Both the position numbers and the translations under genes were made by a program. From the NCBI GenBank assembly GCA_030268105.1, contig BSDZ01000078.1, positions 4,875,001 through 4,939,000 of the forward strand: 64,000 bases of DNA. The letters run 5' to 3'. The notes beneath the pieces were generated by a model, which did no database searches, had not been told where the DNA came from, and worked only from the letters and a program-made list of their open reading frames with translations. The stretch is from Volvox africanus. Its lineage: Eukaryota; Chlorophyta; Chlorophyceae; Chlamydomonadales; Volvocaceae. This document shows positions 53,572 to 64,000 of the stretch, one piece after another. The first letter of the stretch is position 1. Each line of letters begins with the position of its first letter.

Positions 53572-54812
53572 CTAAAGTAGGTGCCCAGCGGCGACTGGCC
53601 CTGCTACAGTCCCGTCACGGTCAGCGCTCGCCAGGGTCGCAGGCTCCAGCCCAGGCGCTACCACCACCGCGGAAGCGCCCCGCATGCTGTAGACCCCCAC
53701 CAGGCAGCGTGCCCGCTCAAAGATCTGGTTGCCGGGAAGCATGAGAGCGTGAGAGTGTGAGAGCCGACAAGACAGCGAAAGTGAGTTTTGCGACAAGTAC
53801 GTCCGCAGATCGGTTCTGTGAACACTGGGGCGGGGACGGATGGCCAGATCAGAACTCTTATGGATAACATAAAGCTCACCAACAGCACTACCTGAGGTTT
53901 GTGGCTCACTACGATGTACTGTGCCGCGGTGGAAAAGACTCGGACTCCTCCCACCTGCCTCTGCTGCTGTTGCTGCTGCTGTTGCTGAGGGTGGTGATGG
54001 GAATGAGGAGGATGGGGATGGGGATGTTGGTCACGATGACGGTGATCTTGAAGTTTGAGGTCCTGGGGTCTGTTCCGAAGAGGCAGCGACGGCGCCTGTC
54101 GTGACTGCGCCAGCGGCTGGACGAGCGTCAGGTTCCCCGTGCCGCGTCCCCCCTTGGCTTCTGTTAAATCCCCGGTGGCAGTTGCGCCGAAAGACCCAGC
54201 GGATTGCGAGGCACTGCACAAATAGTCGGCCACCCGCGCGGCGGCGGCCGTATCGAGCGCACAGTCAATCTCATCGTAGAAGTAAAATGGCGACGGCGCC
54301 ACGGCCTGGTACGGGGCAAGCGGCGGCGTGGCGGGGAGGAGAGCTCTATTTAGCTCCTACCAGGCTCAGTATCCGGATCGATCCGCTAGTGTGTCAGCCG
54401 AGCGGGAGGCATCCGTACTATCAATGCCCAAATCTGTATGCTATGGCAGCCATAGTGGTTGTGGCGGCACCTCATGGCGTACGCACCGGGCTAGACCCCG
54501 GAAGTCCATTGGGCATCGGCGCTGACTGGCATGTTTGCGAGCCAGAGGAGACCCTAAAATCCTAAAACCCTAAAACCCTCACGGGCATCGGAACCGCCGT
54601 TCAAAACGTGATATGGAGATGTCATATGACCAAAAACAAGAACAAGAACAAGGACGCAGCTGGGTGTGCAACAGCAGCTACAGCCTGCAATCCCTATGCT
54701 TTACCTGCAACGCCAGACTGAGCGCCAATGATGCGAGCGCCTGCTGTCCGCCACTCAGGCAAGCGAAGGGCCGCCACGTGCGCTCATCAGGCCTGGCAGA
54801 CGGGTCGATGTT

Positions 54813-54843
<31 letters not shown>

Positions 54844-55192
54844 GTACATGTACGTGTGCTGGATCTATCCTATCTATCAGAACCCCCGACAAACCAGGCA
54901 GCCCCCCCCACGAGGACCCCGGAAACGTAAAATCTTACCGCACTTCCAAACTCACGCCATGTGCAAAAAGCAATGTCCGGTCTGGTATGTACGACAGCAC
55001 GGCGTCCCCGGCGCCGGCGGTCAGGGTGCAGTAGACACTGCCAAGTTGCCGGTTGACGTCTGCCACCGCTGCCGCCAGGCGGCTGTAGCGCTTCGCCTGG
55101 AGTGCCTCACGCTTGGCGGCCGCCGCCTCCAGCTGCTCGTCCAAGCCGGCCGTGATGCAACAGCACAGGTCGCGGAGCAAAGCCACGTCCTC
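53572..55192 (-). other. SMC C-terminal ATPase head with a His/Gln-rich insert
   Basis: Exon 55192-54939 has VADVNRQLGSVYCTLTAGAG and LLFAHGVSLEVR. Exon 54792-54705 has PDERTWRPFACLSGGQQALA. Exon 54305-53955 has PSPFYFYDEIDCALDT and then about 90 residues of low complexity ending in a Gln run (QQQQQQQQQRQ). Exon 53918-53892 is 27 nt and codes only for YIVVSHKPQ. The last exon has IFERARCLVGVYSMRGAS and ends GHLL and TAG. All ATPase motifs expected in a C-terminal half-head are intact. Confidence 0.85.
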
Positions 55193-58100
55193 CTGTCGCG
55201 CGACGTAACGGCGGTCCGGTTGTCCATGGAGGGTTTAGTTACTTAACAGTAACGGATAACATGAATAAAACTCTAATAAAACCTAATAAAACCATTTTAA
55301 ACAAACAAATAAATTTGAACTTGAGATGCCAGAAGTTGGGAGATTTGCGTCACCTGCTAAGGCTCATGTCACATGGCAGATTATCGTACGGCATGTGATG
55401 ACTACCTAATTCGTACTGCAGGTTTGACCTCATTGAAGGTGGCGGAATCGAAGGAATCCCGAACCGGTATTTTCCACTCCCGCTGCCCCGTGCTCATCCT
55501 ATATCTCCCTATCTCCCTACCTCCCTATCGCCTATCGTTCTGTGTGTAACAACCTGCGTGGTAGACCTCCCAGGAAAGCACCTGCATCTAGTGGATGCCG
55601 ACAGCAGCCTTTGTCAGTACCTGCAGAGCAGCGGCGTCAATCTGGCCCCTCTCCGCCTCCAACCTGCGCTCTGCTGCCGCCACTGCCTCCGCCTCAGCAG
55701 ACAGCCACTCATCCCCTAGGGAGCCATCGCTAACCCCCTCCTCGCCACTGCCACTGTCGTTCTCCATCTCTGTACGCTTTACAGGAGATTTGCCACCATC
55801 AAAACCACCTCCAAGACCACCGCGGCGGCGGCGGCGGCAGCCGGGGGAGTGCCCACTTCTGATTGCCGCCGTCACAGCTGCGGTGCAACGGCTGCTGCTG
55901 ACCCTGCGGCGCCTGGCGGACGGCGGTACGAAGTTGCGGCTGTCGTCACTTTCGCTGGAGCCCTCTTCGCCGCCGTCGCTGTTACCAACCTCACTTTCGC
56001 TGTCACCTCGGAGCGCATTCGGACGGCCTCGTGCGGCGCGCGTTACTCCGCGCCGACCGCTAACGATTTTATCCCCGGCGTGGCGGGATTGCAGCCTGTT
56101 TTCCAATACCCTCCGGTCAGCATCCTCCTCCATTACACCCAGGGCTCTGTTTGCCGAGCATCCCGCTCCACGGCTGCCCTCGCCCGTACCATCGGAGCCA
56201 GCCGCCGGAGCTGTAGCTCCCGCCACTCCCCCAACGGCATCAACGCCCCCAGCTCCGTGTCCCTCTGCCGCCGCTGTCGCCACCTTAGCCGTTGCCAGGT
56301 CGTCCGTCGCTGTCGCCAAGAGGTGCCGATGCTGTACAACGCTGGCTTCTAGTTCCGAAACCGCCGTACGTGCGGCAGCGTGAAGGCGCTCGCCTTCGGC
56401 ACGGGCCGTGGCTGCAGCCAGCAGCAGGCTCCGAGCATCCTGCGTGCAAACAACCGTGCCCAGATCCTCTTGGCCACTGGTGCTGAAGAGAAAGAAGGGA
56501 TAAGAGAAAGAGAGGAGAGAAAGAAAGGTAGCGGACAAGAGAGAGGTATGAAAGAGAGGAAAGGCTCTCACATTCGACTGTGTAATGGTGATGGTGATGG
56601 TGATGGTGATGGTGATGGTGATGGTGATGGTGATGGTCTTTCAAAAACATGTCAAGCTTCCACGCAGCCCATCGCCGTGCATCCTTATAAACCAATTTGA
56701 GCACACATCCGTCGCAGCTCCCAATTGTCACCCTTCGCGCCACGACTTCCCACCCCACCTCACCGACCGACCGTTTGCTTCCTTGGCTAACTCGGCCCCT
56801 TTCCGAACAGCATCACCCAGCACATCTCCCTCTCCACACATCTCTCCAACCACATATCTCCATCCCTACTTAGGTCTTGAAAAAGGTCTCGCCTCACCAC
56901 CCGCTTCCATGGACCCGCCCCTCCCCTTACCTCTGCTTCCTTAGCGACGGCGCGCTTTTGGCCCTGCGCTGCCTGAGACTCCGAAGTGGCCGCTTCAACT
57001 GCCGATTGCGCCTCAGCCACCTGCTCGGGCCAACATGGATAGGCGAACCCATCCGAGTGGACCCGGGCAGCGGGAACTCAGGGAATCAAAGTCCCAATGG
57101 TCCTGAGTGACTGAGGGGAGCGGAACGTCCCCGTCGCGCCACAACCAGACCACCTGGCATATCTCAGATCGTCTCAGAAACCCCACGCAACCGGAAGCCA
57201 TTTTTAGTCCCCTGATATAAGTCAGACGCCAGACGTCAGTTATCTCTTTCTGTTGCGCAAGATGGCGCCATCCCGACTCCGCGCCCCGCTGACGTCACAT
57301 CCAAGTCACTAACACTAAGGGCATCTTTTTCCTTGTATCATAATAGGGTTGTGTCATAATCTGCTTTAGTCTGCCTCAACATGACGCTTGGTACACAAGG
57401 CATACAAAGTACCTGATCATTTATCAACTGACCTGGCGCTTCAGAGCGTCCCCTCCCTGCTCCGCTTCCTTGAGCTCCCGTGCCGCCGCCGCCCGCCGCG
57501 CCGCCGCCTCCTCCAGTCCACGCTCCTGCACCTTGCGGGAGGCCTCCAGACGGCGGCATCGGCCCATAAGCGCCTCCCGGCTGGCACGAGCCTACGACCA
57601 TCGGCGAAGAAGGAATTGGGGATTGGTCTTGGCGGCAACAAAAGTGCGACATGGCGACATGGCGACATGGCGGCAGGGCGGCAGGGCGGCAGGGCGGCAG
57701 GGTGACAGGGAGACAGGGTGACAGGGCACGATATGCAAGCTATTAGATATCTATAAATGGCGCTTATTCGGTTTGCAGGAACATCCACGCCGGCTTTAGA
57801 GCTGTAAAGAGCTTACGAGCTGGAGCTTCCGCTGGAGCTCCTGCCGCTGCTGCCTGTGCTGCTCTCTGCGCTCCGCCACAGTGACGGTAACTCGCCGGCT
57901 GGCGCCAGCGCATGGAGCTGCAGCCAGCACTCCATCTGCTGCCGCCTCTGCTGCCAATGCTGTCGCGGCAGCGGAGGCGGAGGCAGAGGCGGAGGCTTCC
58001 TCATTCAGCCGGTGCGCAATGACAGCCGCCTCCTGCAGCTGTGTCAGCTTGGCGATACTGCGCTGCAGAGCAGCTCGGAGGTCGGTCAGATGGGCCTCCT

Positions 58101-61100
58101 GCGCGGCACAAACAGTCCGGACCTGACGTTTTTCATGTGCATCAGGACATATCGTAGGTCCTACAGCGGGCGCCACCGTATGGCTTCAGGCAGGTTTGAA
58201 TCTTCTCGCCCTCCGCCCACCTGCCGCTGCAGCATTGCATCAACTAAGCGCCTCTGCCCTCTGGCACCAGCATTGTCGATGCCGACGCCGCCACTAGCGC
58301 CGCTGGCACCAGCGCCACCGAAGCCATCTTTCCGCTGCAGCTCTGCTTGCAGAACGGCAATAGAACGCCGCAGCGCTACTTCTTTAGAGCGCCTTTCCCG
58401 CGAGGCCTCTTCACATGCCTATATGACCCCATTGTCGGGATTAGTGGCGGGTAATGCCGTACGGGAAACATAGGTTATGGATGGGTGGGTGGATTCCAAG
58501 GGCTTGACGAGCGGAGGCCTGGGTCCGGATGCTTGGGGATAAGTGGAGAGGGGAAAAGGGCATCGCCACCTGCATCTGATTGGGATTCGGCCGACCTCTC
58601 AGCCACAGAAACCCGTGCCTCGCAGTCCCTCACTCCCACCTGCATCTGGACCTGCAGATCTCTAATTCTGGCCCGCGCCACCGCTGCCGCTGTGTGCGCC
58701 TCACAGCGCTGGTACTGCAGCGACTCACGCCGCTGCCGCATCTCATCCAGCTTATGCTGGTTTAGACGCCTTGTTTCCTCGTCCGCCAACCTGACGTCCC
58801 CCCGGCCAGAGTGCATGACCGCCTGCGGTGCCTCCCCGCTTCCGCCTAAGTACCCTCCGCCTGTCTGATTCGCAGCACATGGACCCGCACGAACCCTGTG
58901 TGCGCATGGAGGCAAATGGGGATTTGGGGGATTGTTGACCGGTAACCCTAAAGCCTGTGGCAAACGCCTTGTGACACGCATGGCAAGACAATATCGTTCG
59001 CTGTCTTCCTTATCGGTTGTAAGGTGGCTGTTTTGATGGACGCGGGCGTTCCTCCACATGTGGGAGTCGCAGCAGCGGGGTCAAATGGTCTGTGGGATGA
59101 CTTCAAGGAGGGAGAGGGAGAGAGAGAGGGAGAGAGAGAGGGAGAGAGAGAGGGAGAGAGAGAGGAAGGGAGAGAGAGAGAGAGAATGAGAACCAAACCC
59201 CTTAAATTATAAAAAAACAGAAAAGAAAAGCCCACCATTCGAGGAAAGTTGTTATCTGAGCAGGTCCCGCTCACCAGTGATCCCGTGTCCAGGCCGGTGA
59301 ATTCGCTGCACCTCGTTGGATTCGGAGACCGACCCCGCTGCCGCCACCGCCACCACCTCCAGCGGCATCTTGCGCGACGATTTCTCCATCGGCTTTAAAC
59401 ACCGCACCGCAGTACGTAACCAGGTTGGGTGTGCGGTGCCGCCGCGGGTTGGATGGCTGCGCTCGCGAGCCGCCAGGGGCCTGCGCCGCCAGTGCCGCCT
59501 GCGGGACACGTGAGTTTTGGTCAGGAGGTACGGCTTAGTTGCGGCCAATACGTGATACAGTCGGTGCACAAAGATAAAACGTGATAAATTCGTGTTCGTG
59601 TCCAACACACCAGTGGACATTTCACGTTGCCATCGCATGTTGGCCCCATTGCGGTGAACCCACTGCCGTAACCCCACTGGCCTCTGCCAATCATGTTTGT
59701 TGGTACGCTCCTGAGCCCCAGGCTCGCCGGCCGCGCACCTCCTACCCCCAACCCACCAAGAAGCCCACCATGAGGCACCGCCACCACCTTATCTTTACGC
59801 ACCTGCGCATCCGGCACCAGTCCCCAGCCTCCCAGCATGGAGTGCAGCAGCTCCGAAACCGCTGCAGGCGCGCCTGTTACCACCGCATAACCCAACGTCT
59901 CGATGGGGGGAAAGGTATGCCGACAGGCAAGCGCCGCGTCGGGCATGTCGCAACTACGAAACCTCTTCCCCCCTACTACGAAACCACACACGTCGTTCAC
60001 CAGACATGTTCTAACTCCAATAAATGCCATCTGCATTCCGTTTGTATCATACATACATACATACATGTATGCATACGGAGTAGTTATCTCAAGTGAACAT
60101 CTCATATATACATTCATTTGTATCCAGGTGAAGGGTAAGACAGCACTGAATGCCTCTGCCGGGGCATATGAACAAAGGAGCTCGCGGACACGTCGTGTGC
60201 CTTTGGCCGTTCTTGCCCTTCCGGCCCTCTTCCTCCTTTTGAGTCAACTTCCCAGTTTCCCACCCGGAAGCAGCACTAGAGATGGCGACACGGCCCCAAG
60301 CTGCGCGGGTCCTTTCTCCCCCCATCGCATTCATCCCCCCCGCACATCCACGCGAATTCCGTTCCATGCCGCTCCATTCCCTGGGAATGGCCGCGCACCC
60401 ACCAGGGAGAACTTCCACCGCGGCCAAGAGGGGCATGGGAGCTGCAGGAGAGGCTCCGCCGCCCTCGCCGCCATGTCCCCAAGGCTGCTGTCCGGAAGGC
60501 GGCGCCTGGATCTCCTCCAAAATGCGACACGTTACACGCCCAATGCGGCGCGACGTGAAGTGATCTATCACCTGGTAGTGCCATCCAGGAGATTCCAGAG
60601 CCCGTTTTGGGTGTTGGGTGTGAGACGCGAGGGGGGAGATTGGGAGAAGCGGTGGGCCAAGGCAGGTAGAGGCCGAGTGGGTGGGTTTTTCCACTTACTG
60701 CTCGGTCCCTGCGACTCCTGGGGCGAAAGTACGACAACTAGATTAGCACGCCCATAATTGGCCTCTGCCAGGACTCCCGACCCCAGACGGGAGATCATCC
60801 GGAGATTGGTTCCCTTCTGGGCCGACCCGGTTCCGACTACCCTGCCGCCACAACGCCTTTCCCCCCTCCATAACCCTTCTCTTCGTTCCGCACGAGGAAG
60901 AACTGCACTCCATGGAGATTGCACGCAAAACGCGAAAGTACCCCACACAACTCCACACAAGGTGTTCGTTCAAGAGCTGCATACCCCCCCACGACATCCC
61001 CACACAACTCCACCCAAGGTGTTCGTTCAAGAGCTGCATACCCCCCCACGACATCCCCACACAACAAAACACAGCGCCTCTGTAAGTGCACAGCGCCCCT

Positions 61101-64000
61101 GGGCTCCCTTGTCTACATCCATATCTTGTTCCTTTCCCCTGCTACGCCCCCCTACACGCACCTCCTCCGCCGCGCCGCGGTCCGTCACCACCAGGCAGGT
61201 GGGCAGGTGGCACAACTCCGAGAGTGCGGTGTTCACCGGCACCTCCAGATCTAAATCTGAATCCACACATGGATTTACCCGTAGAGCCGTAGAAACCTGT
61301 AAATCTCGCCGTACACGTAGCACGTCGCACAACCGGCCCAGAAGTCTTCCCGCCAGTGGCGGCGCCGACATTAGCTCCTTGATCGCTGCGTCAGCGGCCG
61401 CGCGCCAGCGGCCGCTGCTGCCGTTACTGCCGCCAGTGCTCCCTTGGACGGCTCCCCTTGAGCATGTGCTGATGTCATCATTTTGGCCGCCATGACGCGC
61501 CACGCATGTATTGTCTGCGTCCCTCAGTTCCTCCAGCTGCTCGTCCAACATTTCGACTCGGACCTGGATGCACACGTACGGCAGGTGTTCACATCACGTT
61601 TATTGGAAGGGGCGACCAGGGCAATAAATATGGCCTACGTGCGCAGTGGCACGCAAATAGGTGTTCATCACAAGCGGCGCTTTTATGTGGATACCCCACG
61701 GAATGGCGACTGCTGTTACGGTTAGTGCAAGGCAGATGCCGCTCAGTCCAATAATGGCCCAAGACTGTCCCAAACCCCCACAACCATCAGCCGTAGCCGC
61801 CTGCACCTGTGCCTCCGCCAGCGCCCGCTGCGCGGCCGCCAGCTCCTCTCCGTCGCGTCCCTCACCCACAACACCCACAGGCGCCGCCACCGCAGCCAGC
61901 TCTAACGTGGCGTCCCGCAACCGTTGCTGCAGCTGCTGAACAACGGCATCACGCTCCCGGGTGGTCCGCTCGCATACCACATCCAAAGCCTGCTCTGCCT
62001 GTACGGATAACACGAGATGCATATGGTAAGTTGGTGCTAAGTAACAACTTTCCATTACAGAAGCGGCCCCTCCATCTATTGAACCAGACACTCAGAGGAA
62101 CGCAGCGACAAGCTTAAGTACCTATCTGCTTGCATGACAGTGCAGAACTGCCGAAGCTCATACTCGACATCGTCTCACAATTTCTACGGAAAGATGATTC
62201 TCGCAGCGATGACGACGGCGCTCTGGAAAAATCTTCCAGTGCCTTCGTAGGTAAGGAAGGAGCCTTCCCCGTTTCATACCCTTCCGTTCTTTGCTTCCGC
62301 ACGCGAGCCTCGCACGTGTCCTAGCACCTACCGTACCCATCCAAGCCTCTGCCTCTACACCGTCGGCCGTGTTTGACCACCCACTGCCCCACACCGCCAT
62401 ATGGCACGCCGCTCACCCCACCTGACGAACCCGCGCCAGCAGGGCCACCTGCCGCTGCTCCTCAGAAAGGATCTGCTTGTCGATCGCCGCTGCATGCCGT
62501 CCAGCCGTCAGCGCGGCCCGGGCCGGTGAGGAAGTCCCCGTCTGAGGTTTGATGACCAGACCTCGGCTAAGTCTTGCGGTGAAGGAATCCACCTCATCGG
62601 GGCAAAGTGTGATGGGAACCACAGGCTGGAAGGAGCACCACTGCTGCTTTCCCAGTCCAATTCTAACGAAATCGTTCTTGGGGTTTAAGCCGCAGCCTCG
62701 TCAGCAGTGAAAGCATTATATTATTATTGCTCGTTCAAAAGGCCATTCGTGGTGTTTCAAGCTGCGCCCGGGTACGGCAACGCACGCACGCAGGCACGGG
62801 GCTGCGTTTTCGTGGGATGCAGCCCCAGGGCCATCAAACACCGTCCCCAGCGCCTTAGCCTCCAGTATCCAGTCCATTCCTAGCTTACCCGCTTTAAGCT
62901 TGGTGCGGGTGCGGTTCCGTCCGTTACCCCTGCGTAGTCACGATGCCCCTGCTTCTCGTCCTTGTCGTCTGCATGTTGCTCTTCATGACGATCTTCCGAG
63001 GATTCACCTTCTCTTTGTTGTTGCTGCTGCTGCAGTTTCTCGACTAGCTCCTCCGCTAGCGCCAGCTCGTTCCGCCACTTGTCCAGCTCCCCAGTGAGCT
63101 CGGCAATGCGGGCAGTCAGCCGTTGCTCAGCTGATGCCGCTGTCGACTCCTCCTCGCTGTGCAACGACGCGGCCGCCTGCAGCTTTGCTTGCAGTGCACG
63201 ACGCTCGGATAACTGTTCGTGGTGCAACCAGAGGAGGATGCGAACAGAAATGACAGCCTTTCAGTACGACCAAGGTACACTGGGCCGCTCCGCGATTGAG
63301 ATCGGTGCGTTTCCTGGCCGCACTCTTTAGCCAACTTTCCACAGGTTTATAGTTTCCAGTTTGCAGGCTGGCCAACAGCACCCCAGCAGCTCAATTGCCT
63401 CCCTCAAGCATCTCCGAACGTCCTGCCTGCAAAAATGCCCATAGAAGCCCTGCTCCAAGAAAATAATACTGCGTGATAATTCAAAGATGCCCCGCATTGG
63501 TAAGATGGGCCGCGGCAAGGCTTTGGCAGACGCGGGATATGGCCGTGGCACGTACCATTAAACAACAGGCACCTCCCGGTTCTATTCACCCAAACGCACC
63601 TTGGCTATGGCCTTGGCCCGTTTCTTCTCTGCCATCGCGGCCAAGCGCCCTGCCGCCGACTCCCGTTCTGCCGCGGATGCTGCCGCCGCCCCTAGCGCCT
63701 CCTCGCGAAGCTTCAAATCTGCTACCTGCTCCTCAGCAGCAGCATCCTGTATGACAGGCATGTTTCAGTACCGTACAGAAGAAGGGCAAGCCATCCCAAG
63801 CCGTATGATAGCAACGCAAACCGTGCGCCGCAAAATCAGAACCCCGGATCAACGATAGGCGCTGTACAGCTGCGTAGTGTACCTATGGCGTGCACTTACA
63901 CGCATCACATACCTTCATGAACTTCTCGTTCCTGATCTGTTCGCATTCACCGGCTTGGCTGGCCGAGGCCGGGAGCGTCCATATCGCACTGCTCCCCAGA
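53572..64000 (-). CDS. SMC-family chromosome ATPase, N-terminal head beyond right edge
   Basis: Exons: beyond 64000-63913, 63746-63600, 63212-62889, 62625-62422, 61998-61807, 61563-61162, 60571-60403, about 59972-59803, 59498-59275, 58895-58640, 58418-58221, 58122-57817, 57591-57433, 57020-56931, 56482-55621, 55192-54939, 54792-54705, 54305-53955, 53918-53892, 53724-53572. Phases agree except at 56931 to 56482, where a 23-nt exon (56786-56764) may be missing. SMC proteins are DNA-tethering ATPases with two half-heads, long coiled coils and a hinge. Here the hinge (GRLCDVLRV, CLVVTDRGAAEE, VIDHFTSRRIGRVTC), the signature LSGGQQALASLALSLAL, Walker B FYFYDEID with D-loop CALD, and H-loop VVSHKPQ are all visible. 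The Walker A half lies right of the window. Subfamily not assigned: the head ending ERARCLVGVYSMRGAS does not clearly fit SMC1-6. Confidence 0.85.
54551..54577. repeat. Interstitial telomere-type repeat (CCCTAAAA)n
   Basis: About three and a half copies of CCCTAAAA (one with T for the first C) inside the intron between 54705 and 54305. TTTTAGGG is the telomere repeat of Chlamydomonas. This supports the taxonomic guess and suggests capture of telomere sequence at an old break. Confidence 0.7.
56585..56637. repeat. (ATGGTG)n hexamer microsatellite
   Basis: About nine copies of ATGGTG in the intron between 56931 and 56482. It reads as a His run on the minus strand, but lies outside the supported exons. 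Confidence 0.9.
57655..57725. repeat. GGCGACAT / GGCAGGGC tandem repeats
   Basis: Three GACATGGC units pass into five GGCAGGGC-type units and then GACAGGG units, in the intron between 57817 and 57591. Confidence 0.85.
59107..59190. repeat. (GGGAGAGAGA)n purine tract
   Basis: Polypurine on the plus strand in decamer units, in the intron between 59275 and 58895. A mirror-like purine tract of this type can form triplex DNA. Confidence 0.9.
59275..61563 (-). other. SMC hinge domain (four exons)
   Basis: Exon 61563-61162 carries the last coil turn, a Gly/Ser-rich insert and LLGRLCDVLRVRRDL to CLVVTDRGAAEE. Exon 60571-60403 gives VIDHFTSRRIGRVTCRILEE and PLLAAVEVLP. The next gives PPIETLGYAVVTGAPAAVSE. 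Exon 59498-59275 gives NLVTYCGAVFKADGEIVAQ. The order matches the hinge of eukaryotic SMCs. The acceptor of the third exon (59972) is the least certain border. Confidence 0.75.
60945..61070. repeat. 57-bp tandem repeat in the SMC hinge intron
   Basis: Two full copies (60945-61001 and 61002-61058) and a short third piece, with one base change between copies, in the intron between 61162 and 60571. Confidence 0.9.
61807..64000 (-). other. SMC N-terminal coiled-coil exons
   Basis: Exons 63913 and up, 63746-63600, 63212-62889, 62625-62422 and 61998-61807 are all phase 0 and rich in Ala, Glu, Gln, Arg and Leu (LKLREEALGAAAASAAERE; ALQAKLQAAASL; ELTGELDKWRNELALAEELV). A Gln run (LQQQQQQRE) and an acidic-basic stretch lie at the end of the 63212 exon. 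The 62625 exon starts with a non-coil segment, PVVPITLCPDEVDSF. Confidence 0.75.

Larger units (their letters stand above)
55621..58895 (-). other. SMC C-terminal coiled coil with a large low-complexity insert
   Basis: Coil exons 58895-58640, 58418-58221, 58122-57817, 57591-57433 and 57020-56931 (for example NQHKLDEMRQRRESLQYQRC, EVALRRSIAVLQAELQRK, ERGLEEAAARRAAAARELKE). Exon 56482-55621 starts and ends as coil but carries some 200 residues of Gly, Ser, acidic and Arg-rich sequence between them, including RRRRVSSSR and CRRRRRGGLGGG. SMC coils rarely carry an insert of this size at this site. Confidence 0.7.

Overview
This window is nuclear DNA of a eukaryote, most likely a volvocine or other chlamydomonadalean green alga. 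Reasons: intron-dense genes with GT(G/A)AGT-type donors and TGCAG acceptors, secreted SRCR-domain proteins, very proline-rich (hydroxyproline-rich-glycoprotein-like) coding sequence, abundant microsatellites, and an interstitial CCCTAAAA array, which is the Chlamydomonas-type telomere motif. The genus cannot be fixed from the sequence alone.

I can support three genes, all on the minus strand and head to tail, so they are read from high to low coordinates. (1) 64000-53572: the hinge, both coiled coils and the C-terminal ATPase head of an SMC-family protein; its N-terminal Walker A head lies beyond the right edge. (2) 52060-39306: a 20-exon gene whose exons join in phase into about 913 residues, reading signal peptide, SRCR, Pro-linker, SRCR, Pro-linker, F5/8C or F-type-lectin domain, then RCC1 repeats. 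(3) 34138 to beyond position 1: a second secreted protein with a signal peptide, an unassigned alpha/beta-like domain of about 330 residues, a 118-residue Pro-rich exon, and then one exon that is open in the polyproline frame from 28904 to the left edge (about 9,630 codons).

The left 28.9 kb looks like GGN satellite on the plus strand. It is best explained as that single giant coding exon. One minus-strand frame (CCN = Pro) is uninterrupted over the whole stretch and joins in phase to seven upstream exons. It is built of nested higher-order repeats whose spacings, as measured, are all multiples of three. The long Ser/Thr/Ala and Leu/His/Arg minus-strand frames and the Gly, Glu/Val/Ala and Arg/Trp plus-strand frames are shadows of the same repeat.

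Genes 2 and 3 both encode predicted extracellular products with Pro-rich segments and lie next to each other, which suggests cell-wall, extracellular-matrix or surface functions. Gene 1 is an unrelated chromosome-maintenance gene. The intergenic stretches (34139-39305 and 52061-53571) and the introns hold mostly simple repeats.
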